This document shows, piece by piece, positions 1-5,931 of a stretch of 8,544 nucleotides of DNA; the first letter of the stretch is position 1, and each line of letters begins with the position of its first letter. Both the position numbers and the translations under genes were made by a program. Location: NCBI GenBank assembly GCA_937894465.1, contig CALCRE010000035.1:1-8544 (forward strand), in the 5' to 3' direction. The notes beneath the pieces are model-generated. The model was not told where the DNA came from, ran no database searches, and saw only the letters and a list, made by a program, of their open reading frames with translations. This DNA comes from an uncultured Clostridia bacterium (GTDB taxonomy: Bacteria > Bacillota > Clostridia > JAAYHZ01).

Positions 1-18
1 ATTGATTTTAACTAAAGG

Positions 19-432
19 TTAGCAATATTTTACTTGCCCGACAAGGTGTCCGGATAATTCCGGAACAGGTGTCCGGATGTCGCCGCAATACGCAACCGCT
101 CCGTGGTAGGTTATTCTCACGCTATCCCCCTCTTTCAAATCTGAAAGCTTTATATTCTTCTTTGGTTGGGAATCCATGATCACAGTCTTGTCCGATATGG
201 TCAAATAGCTTTCTCCGCGGTGGTTAATGTCGTTTTCAGGTATTCCGCTCACAAGAATTGTTTTATGTTCTTCGTCAACAGCCTTCACAACACCCCAAAA
301 AGATGTGAAAGATTCCCCACCAAACAATTGCTCTTTTCTTTCTACATTCCTGCCTATGTTGTATCCTAAGATACTCCCTGTTACAAAGAAAAGAAATACT
401 AAAACAATGATTAAAACCTTACTGAATTTCAT
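19..432 (-). CDS. Membrane-anchored small protein, paralogue A (DUF3221/YobA-like extracytoplasmic domain)
   Basis: A 137-residue protein of unknown function. Residues 5-25 form one hydrophobic segment preceded by lysines, with no lipobox cysteine. This fits an uncleaved signal anchor with about 110 residues outside the membrane. The outer part has alternating beta-like strands (FWGVVKAVD, TILVSG, YLTISDKTVIM, then KLSDLKEGDSVRITYHG). The 'SDLKEGD-V-I' pattern resembles OB-fold-like DUF3221/YobA proteins; this is a pattern match by eye. The start is supported by AGGAGA at 438-443, with six bases between GGAG and the ATG. About 94 of the first 111 residues match paralogue B upstream, but the last 26 residues are unrelated to it and contain a small repeat (see the repeat entry). 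It is probably the last gene of a three-gene operon; no terminator is visible in the 18 bases left in the window. Confidence 0.75.
   Translation of the reverse strand: MKFSKVLIIVLVFLFFVTGSILGYNIGRNVERKEQLFGGESFTSFWGVVKAVDEEHKTILVSGIPENDINHRGESYLTISDKTVIMDSQPKKNIKLSDLKEGDSVRITYHGAVAYCGDIRTPVPELSGHLVGQVKYC
44..78. repeat. Pair of 12-bp direct repeats in the tail of paralogue A
   Basis: AGGTGTCCGGAT occurs at 44-55 and again at 67-78, a 23-base period. A further TCCGGA palindrome lies between them at 59-64. TCCGGA at 49-54 and 59-64 could form a 6-bp hairpin with a TAAT loop. The repeat lies inside the divergent C-terminal coding segment of paralogue A and is absent from paralogue B. The function is unknown. 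It may simply mark how the tail changed after duplication. Confidence 0.6.
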
Positions 433-485
433 GTCAATCTCCTGCTAAAGTCAAGTATCCGGATCGGAAAAGAACTTTCTCTAGG

Positions 486-884
486 TTAATCCTCATGCCT
501 TGTGATAAGATCCACATCCCGTATCTGTGAAGGTGATGTCAACATAACCAACCCATGGTAGGTTATTCTCACACTGTCTCCCTCTTTTAAATCCGAGAGT
601 TTCACGTTCTTTTGAGTTATGAAATCCATGATCACTGTCTTGTCCGATATGGTCAAATAGCTTTCTCCACGGTGATTGATGTCGTTTTCCGGTATTCCGC
701 TCACAAGAATTAGTTTATGCTCTTCATCAACGGTTTTTACAACCGCCCAAAAAGATCGAAAAGATTCATTTCCATACAATCGTTCTTTCTTTTCCACATT
801 CCTGCCCAGGTTGTATCCTAAGATACCACCGGTTACAAAGAAAAGAAATATGATGACAATGATTAAAACCTTACTGAACTTCAT
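486..884 (-). CDS. Membrane-anchored small protein, paralogue B (DUF3221/YobA-like extracytoplasmic domain)
   Basis: A 132-residue protein of unknown function with the same build as paralogue A: an N-terminal membrane anchor (about residues 5-25) followed by a beta-rich outer domain. I chose the ATG at 884 because GGAGG at 890-894 sits five bases upstream and the resulting MKFSKVLII start matches paralogue A. The in-frame ATG at 896 overlaps that GGAGG and is unlikely to be used. The tail after YHG reads LVMLTSPSQIRDVDLI. This resembles the 'P-Q-I--V--I' ending of DUF3221-like proteins better than the paralogue A tail does, so B probably keeps the ancestral form. The stop codon of the zinc-ribbon gene lies 14 bases upstream of this start, which implies cotranscription. 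Paralogue A follows after 53 bases. Confidence 0.75.
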   Translation of the reverse strand: MKFSKVLIIVIIFLFFVTGGILGYNLGRNVEKKERLYGNESFRSFWAVVKTVDEEHKLILVSGIPENDINHRGESYLTISDKTVIMDFITQKNVKLSDLKEGDSVRITYHGLVMLTSPSQIRDVDLITRHED

Positions 885-889
885 AGAAA

Positions 890-894
890 CCTCC
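890..894 (-). promoter_or_regulatory. Ribosome binding site that decides the start of paralogue B
   Basis: The minus strand reads GGAGG, then TTTCT, then ATG at 884-882. The longer candidate start at 896 overlaps this GGAGG by one base, so the downstream ATG is preferred. Confidence 0.7.
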
Positions 895-898
895 ATGA

Positions 899-1471
899 TT
901 ATCGAAAACTTTTGCCGGTTACTTTCGAAATGATCCTACAGAATGCATCCCACTCCTCGGGATATTGATTACTACCATATATTTTAATCGTTCTTTCGTC
1001 TGAAAGAAGTTCAGCACTCCATTGAGTACCGTCAAGTGTGAGAGGATCTACATACCTTCTTTTCCAAAAGAGCAGATTGACACTTTTGATTTGCTCCGGC
1101 AATTTGTCGGCAGTTGTTTGACGAATGGTTTTACGTGTTATTTCCTCTTCTCCTCCATCCCAATAAGTCACTGTTACTTTTCGATTTTCTAAATTAATTT
1201 CTACGTTGTAACGATCTCTAAAGTATCTGCTTATCGATGCCTTGATCACCTTTATTCTTCTATATGCCGCGTCAAGCGCTTGCTGTTTATTCCATTGACT
1301 CTCACAATCCTTGCAATAATATTCAGGATCATCTCCAAATAAACAACACCCGCCTAGTTTCAACTCACCTGCTTGAGCCTTTTCCATTATCTCGGGACCG
1401 GGATATCCATATATGATTTTTATTGAATTCTTAGAGCCACACACAGGGCATCTTCTATAATTGACAGCCAT
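899..1471 (-). CDS. Zinc-ribbon protein of unknown function
   Basis: A 190-residue soluble protein with no signal peptide or membrane segment, so presumably cytoplasmic. The first 60 residues form a cysteine-rich module: CPVC (C8, C11), a GGCC pair (C42, C43) and CKDC (C53, C56), with YGYPGPEIMEKA and LGG between them. This spacing is what I associate with a widespread uncharacterised bacterial zinc-ribbon family; zinc binding is inferred from the cysteine pairs. The middle (about 62-120) is basic and partly helical. The remainder has W/Y-rich segments (LLFWKRRYVDP, GTQWSAEL, YPEEWDAFCRI) that I cannot assign. The ATG at 1471 is chosen because AGGAGA (1481-1486) precedes it; the longer frame back to a TTG at 1501 would put that site inside the gene. 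It is the first gene of the apparent operon with the two membrane paralogues. Confidence 0.7.
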   Translation of the reverse strand: MAVNYRRCPVCGSKNSIKIIYGYPGPEIMEKAQAGELKLGGCCLFGDDPEYYCKDCESQWNKQQALDAAYRRIKVIKASISRYFRDRYNVEINLENRKVTVTYWDGGEEEITRKTIRQTTADKLPEQIKSVNLLFWKRRYVDPLTLDGTQWSAELLSDERTIKIYGSNQYPEEWDAFCRIISKVTGKSFR

Positions 1472-1509
1472 AACAAAGAATCTCCTTTGTCCCTTACTCA
1501 ACTATCCAT

Positions 1510-1518
1510 AGTATAACA
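1510..1518 (-). promoter_or_regulatory. Candidate extended -10 promoter for the leftward operon
   Basis: The minus strand reads TGT followed by TATACT (TATACT at 1515-1510), a good extended -10 element. It lies about 39 bases upstream of the zinc-ribbon start. There is no convincing -35; about 17 bases upstream the sequence is GTGTTT. The position suits transcription of the zinc-ribbon gene and the two paralogues. Confidence 0.5.
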
Positions 1519-1555
1519 AATCAATGAAGGAAAAACACTTCTCCATTGAAAAATC

Positions 1556-1584
1556 TTCTATTTTCCTTTTTTATGTTATATAAT
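1556..1584 (+). promoter_or_regulatory. Candidate sigma-A promoter for the heparinase-like lipoprotein gene
   Basis: A perfect TATAAT -10 box lies at 1579-1584. A weak -35 (TTCTAT, 1556-1561) sits 17 bases upstream in an AT-rich stretch. It is 53 bases ahead of the chosen ATG. It points away from the leftward promoter at 1510-1518, so the 166-base gap between the two chosen starts is a divergent promoter region. Confidence 0.45.
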
Positions 1585-1637
1585 ATTAATGTAAGTCCTG
1601 AGTAAAATTTCCGTCCTTGATGAAAGGAAATGACGTC

Positions 1638-4600
1638 ATGAAAAAACAACTTGTGATATTGATATTTCTAATGACGATTCTTCTGTTATTCACCTCTTGT
1701 GATAAAAGAAATGACAGCCATGAAGATCTCAATGCCAAAAAATCCGATTCTGAACAGGTATATGTGCATGATACAATGTTTTACCGTGCCGATTTGAAGT
1801 GTTTACAAACTGTCGGAAAGTCTGAGGAGCAGATTCTTGATTTGTTCGATCAAATCCCCTCTTACTATATATCACGAAGGTTGTATTACAACATAGACAC
1901 GAAAGTCAAGGATTCCTTCAAGATGATTAAAGATGAAAAGTTCCTTTATGTGCAACTCTTTTATGAAAAGCTGCCGGAACACAGTGTTTCAAGAAACAAG
2001 CAACACATCATTTTGCTAAGGGATCTGAAAAACGACAGCCCCATATTTTCCTGTACCGTCATTTACCAACAGGAGTGGCCGGTGACGCTGCATATAAAGG
2101 ACTCATCACAAGGCGTCATGGAAAACGTCACTTCAAAAATTTCTGAAGCTGATGATGGATATGATGCTATAGTCAAGATCCCCTTGGATTCGTTGAATTT
2201 GGATCCGGCAAACTTACAAATGAATGTTCTGAGGATAGATTGGGGTGCCAACCCCGTCACTTCCTATTTCCCCATTGAACATTCCTACTTTTACGACTAT
2301 TCAAAATCCATCGGTTTGTGTATGGTTATAGGCCGCCAAGGACGAATGACGGATGTGAAATTTTTAGATAAACCTTCCGACTTTGAAACGGAGCAACAGG
2401 AAATCAAACTTGAATGCATTGGTGTTAACAAGCAGCAAATCACCGTCTCGGGTAAAAAGGATGATTACAATTTGGCTTTCGAATCTCCACAAGGAACAGT
2501 TACCTATCCTGATGTCAGTATAAAAAGACAAAAAGGAAATGACATACTGACTTTTGAGCATCCCCCCGTTTCAGAAGACGGCATCTACCGCATCCGGTTA
2601 GGTGATCGGAAGGATACTGTTTTATATGTGGAGAAAAAAGCCTTTATTGAAGCGGCAAATAGTGGTTTGATCATAGAGGAAATCGAAAAAACCGATGTGG
2701 ATATTTCCACTCTAAGCAATAGAGCAAAAACTCTTTTGGAACTTGTGCCTCCATATATAGGGATCAGTAATCTTCCTGATCCGAAGGACACACAGCTCTG
2801 GCCTTATGGCATCTATACATACAACATTTCAAGTCCCGACAAAATCAAATCCAATAAAACCGGGGATTTGTATCCAAGTGATGAATTTCCTGAAAACGAA
2901 GTTTACCGCTTTGACAACGGAGACGGTAATATCATCGAATACCCTTATTACATCACCGAGGACGGGATCGATTGCTTTTTTACTCCGGCTGTTCGGAACC
3001 GTCAAGGAAACCATGTCGTATCCGCTCTGCCGGAGCTTGCAAAGTCAGATCCCGCAGGAGCCGCGCATGTGTTGGCCGAGTTGAGTGAAAAATACAAAAA
3101 TTACGCACCTTCCATCGACCATTACTTTACCGTTTATCCGGTGCCCATGGAAGCCGGACCGCCTTACCCCTATTACGGCGGGTTATGGACCGGTTGGTTC
3201 TATTCGGATGCAAGAATGGCGGCTTGTATCGCTGAAGCTTATGCCGAAGTGAGCAAAACAAATGCGTTGGAAAAATTAAGTCTTCAAACCGGTAAGGATT
3301 TGGATGAACAAATTCTGTTTATGATCCAAAGCACCGTTGATTATGCATCATCTTTCGGACCTCAGAATTCCAATATGGATTATGCTCATTGGGAGGGATT
3401 GATTCGAATCGGAAAAGCATTGCAACAACCGGACTATATCCATTATGCTTTGGAGAAGATTTATTCTTTCATCAAGAACAATTATTTGTTCGACGGCTTT
3501 TGGAGAGAAGTCACCGTATCCTATCACAACCAGATCACCGTAGGATTGTACAATGTGTTAGGATTGTTATCTCGATACACTGATCCGGAAGGTTATGTGT
3601 ATCCGGGCACGGGAAAACGGATGGAAAACTTTAAATTCACTAATCAATATCCGATTCTGAAAACTTCATATTTCCTATCCTCTCTTTTAGCTTACCCCAA
3701 CGGAAAGCATCTTCCCGTGCAAGACTCTCATGCCTCGGATAAAGGAACAAGTTCAGCTGATGCATTTAAGAATGTATTGATGCCGGCTTCGGGAATTGCC
3801 CGTTTAACAGGTAATACCGATCTGTTCAAAACCTTCGGAACGCAAGCGGTGTTAACATATGTTCCGAAGTATGGCCATGTTCATTATGATACCCTGAACT
3901 TGAATTTATTCGGATACGGTGTGGAATTGCTGCCGGATCTTGGCTATACCCATACACGTAACCGGTCTTGGGTCACTTCTACCCTATCCCACAACACCGT
4001 TATTGTAAACAGCAAGGACTCACAAAGTACGCATGTGGGTAATACATTACGGTTTATTCCTTCGGATCATTCCGTTGGTGTCGTGAGGGCTTCCGATTCA
4101 TTGGCATACCATGAAACGGATGTATATGACCGAGAAGTGATTTATGTACCTGTGAATGACAATGGACCGGAAGGTTATGTATTGGACTTATTCCGTGTTT
4201 CCGGAGGAGATCGTCATGAATATTCCTTGAATATGAGTGCTGATTACGATAATGCATTAACCGGTGATATTACGTGGCAAAAAGTATCCAAAACCATGCT
4301 CCCGGAAGGTGTCTCCTATATAAAGCCCACAGGGGAAACGGACTCCGGTTCTGCATCCGGTCATTACACGTCATATATGCATGTAACGGATGTCAAGTCC
4401 GCTGAATTAAAGAATCAAAGCTATCAAATCTCCTACAGTATCACGCAAGACTCCTTGTATAAAAATGTAGGTTTGAATATCTTCGGCGCCGACATCACCG
4501 GTGAATTGATGCTAGGTAAAGCGCCTTCCATGAGGCTTACCCGGCAATCAGTCAACAATGACTTGAATGACCGTTGTGATGATTATATGATGGATAAGTT

Positions 4601-5255
4601 GGTATTGAGAAGGGAGGGACAAAGCCTATCTTCTTGCTTTGTCACATTGTTGGAACCTTTTTCCGAAAGATATCAAGCAACGGTTAACAAGGTGGAAAGG
4701 CTTCAAACTGACGGTTTGCATGAATTTGACGTTATTGCAAAAGTCACCGCCCCTGAGTTCACGGACTATATTTTCAGCGCCTTTGAGGAGGATATGGATA
4801 TCACCGTAGACAATATCCGGTTTAAAGGACAATTCGGGTATGTAAGGATCAAAGACGGGAAAGCCATCAAAATGCAATGTTCTAATGCCGATGTTTTATC
4901 CTATGACGGTATCGATGCTCCTGAAAACCGTTCCATATCCGGTGCGATCAAAGACGTTCTTGTCGAATCCGAAGGAGACCCATTAAACGGATTTGTAATA
5001 GACGTTAAACCGGATGAAGGTTTAAAAGGGCAATATATCATTATCAAACATCCGGATCAAACATGCACGGGATATCCGATCACAGAAATCAAAGAAAAAG
5101 ACGGTACATATATCGTTGATATAGGTACGGCTGAACCGGGATTTTATTTTACTGGAGAACAACAAACAAAAATGATGTTTTATCCTCATATAGAACGTGA
5201 AGGTGTTATTGAATTTACCATTGATGACACAAGGATTGTAAAAAACGAATCATGA
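1638..5255 (+). CDS. Heparinase II/III-like polysaccharide lyase, large multidomain lipoprotein
   Basis: A 1205-residue predicted cell-surface lipoprotein, likely cleaving an acidic polysaccharide by beta-elimination; the substrate is not readable from sequence. The ATG at 1638 is chosen because AAAGGA (1623-1628) lies nine bases upstream and a lipoprotein signal follows: KK, a hydrophobic run and LLFTSC (C21 lipidated). Residues about 45-240 look beta-rich, ending in a 'IPLDSLNLDP--LQMNVLRIDW' stretch like a CBM9-type carbohydrate-binding module (tentative). The alpha/alpha-toroid part includes GWFYSDAR (519-526), NMDYAHWEGL and VSYHNQI (Y629, H630, probable catalytic pair). The heparinase II/III beta-sandwich signature follows: HVHYDTLNLNLFGYG (H747, H749, D751), LLPDLGY and LSHNTVIV (H785, N786). 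Further beta-sheet sequence runs to the C-terminus. It is longer than typical heparinase II enzymes because of the N-terminal part. No transporter or other polysaccharide-use gene is adjacent. Its stop overlaps the convergent EAL pseudogene. Confidence 0.85.
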   Translation: MKKQLVILIFLMTILLLFTSCDKRNDSHEDLNAKKSDSEQVYVHDTMFYRADLKCLQTVGKSEEQILDLFDQIPSYYISRRLYYNIDTKVKDSFKMIKDEKFLYVQLFYEKLPEHSVSRNKQHIILLRDLKNDSPIFSCTVIYQQEWPVTLHIKDSSQGVMENVTSKISEADDGYDAIVKIPLDSLNLDPANLQMNVLRIDWGANPVTSYFPIEHSYFYDYSKSIGLCMVIGRQGRMTDVKFLDKPSDFETEQQEIKLECIGVNKQQITVSGKKDDYNLAFESPQGTVTYPDVSIKRQKGNDILTFEHPPVSEDGIYRIRLGDRKDTVLYVEKKAFIEAANSGLIIEEIEKTDVDISTLSNRAKTLLELVPPYIGISNLPDPKDTQLWPYGIYTYNISSPDKIKSNKTGDLYPSDEFPENEVYRFDNGDGNIIEYPYYITEDGIDCFFTPAVRNRQGNHVVSALPELAKSDPAGAAHVLAELSEKYKNYAPSIDHYFTVYPVPMEAGPPYPYYGGLWTGWFYSDARMAACIAEAYAEVSKTNALEKLSLQTGKDLDEQILFMIQSTVDYASSFGPQNSNMDYAHWEGLIRIGKALQQPDYIHYALEKIYSFIKNNYLFDGFWREVTVSYHNQITVGLYNVLGLLSRYTDPEGYVYPGTGKRMENFKFTNQYPILKTSYFLSSLLAYPNGKHLPVQDSHASDKGTSSADAFKNVLMPASGIARLTGNTDLFKTFGTQAVLTYVPKYGHVHYDTLNLNLFGYGVELLPDLGYTHTRNRSWVTSTLSHNTVIVNSKDSQSTHVGNTLRFIPSDHSVGVVRASDSLAYHETDVYDREVIYVPVNDNGPEGYVLDLFRVSGGDRHEYSLNMSADYDNALTGDITWQKVSKTMLPEGVSYIKPTGETDSGSASGHYTSYMHVTDVKSAELKNQSYQISYSITQDSLYKNVGLNIFGADITGELMLGKAPSMRLTRQSVNNDLNDRCDDYMMDKLVLRREGQSLSSCFVTLLEPFSERYQATVNKVERLQTDGLHEFDVIAKVTAPEFTDYIFSAFEEDMDITVDNIRFKGQFGYVRIKDGKAIKMQCSNADVLSYDGIDAPENRSISGAIKDVLVESEGDPLNGFVIDVKPDEGLKGQYIIIKHPDQTCTGYPITEIKEKDGTYIVDIGTAEPGFYFTGEQQTKMMFYPHIEREGVIEFTIDDTRIVKNES

Positions 5256-5923
5256 TTCCAACCGGTGGGTGGTGGATTTTTGCATTGTGCTGTTCATTAA
5301 CAATTGAATTGCTTTATCTTCCGAAAGAAGCCTTTCGAACAAGAATCCTTGTACCATATCACAATGGTGTTTTTCAAGGTATTCCTTTTGTGCCGGATGT
5401 TCCACTCCTTCCGCGATGATTTTAAACCCCAAGCGATGAGCAAAAGAAATGATATCTCCCGTAATCAAGGATTCGTCAGGTAAATCTAGGATCCTGCTGA
5501 CGAAAGGCTGCGCAATTTTCAAGAACACCCGGTCCCAAAATCATCAATGGATATCTTTATCCCGTGGGTCTTTAATTCCTTGAGCTTTTCGTTAATGATA
5601 TTGTAATTGTTCATGATAACGGTTTCCGTAATTTCCATTGTAAGATTTCTCCCGTTGATACCGGTTTCTTTTATGGCGCCCAGCACCGAGCTAGTAAAAT
5701 CCTTTCTCAGGGTTTGCAATTTGGAAATATATGTACAAGCTTGCATCAAGATTATGTTATTTAATGAAACAATCAATTGTTTTCTTTCAGTAATATCGAT
5801 AAATTTCTCAGGCATCACCAGACCAAAATAAGCGGAGTTCATTCTGGCTAACGCTTCAAAACCCATTAATTTCCCTGTCTTGAGTTCGAATATGGGCTGA
5901 TAAACCAATCGGATAATTGACTC
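5250..5923 (-). pseudogene. Degraded EAL-domain (cyclic-di-GMP phosphodiesterase) gene
   Basis: Two overlapping frames together make one EAL domain. The upstream part (5923 down to about 5519) has LVYQPIFELKTGKLMGFEALAR, MPEKFIDITE, MEITETVIM and SIDDFGTG, then stops at TGA just after GTGCS. The downstream part, in another frame (5528-5250), has LKIAQPFVSRIL, FKIIAEGVEH and HHCDMVQGFLFERLLS. Between DDFGTG and LKI the usual 'YSSL-YL--LP-D' segment is missing, so a deletion of roughly a dozen residues caused the frameshift. A second, in-frame loss lies after ISKLQ, where the metal-binding 'NIS--Q' strand should be. The Asp of the usual KID motif is replaced (LKIAQ). There is no start codon with a binding site: the frame runs back to TAA at 5926-5924, just past the vanT stop. 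An active enzyme is very unlikely. Confidence 0.85.
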
Positions 5924-5931
5924 TTACAAAC

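Noticed and set aside
44..78. The 12-bp direct repeats as an attachment site or small CRISPR-like array
   Set aside because: There are only two short copies within a coding sequence, with no integrase, no further copies and no regular spacers. They are kept only as a small repeat.
5519..5528. Treating the two EAL pieces as two separate working genes
   Set aside because: Together they cover successive parts of one EAL domain, each lacks essential parts, and neither has a credible start with a ribosome binding site.
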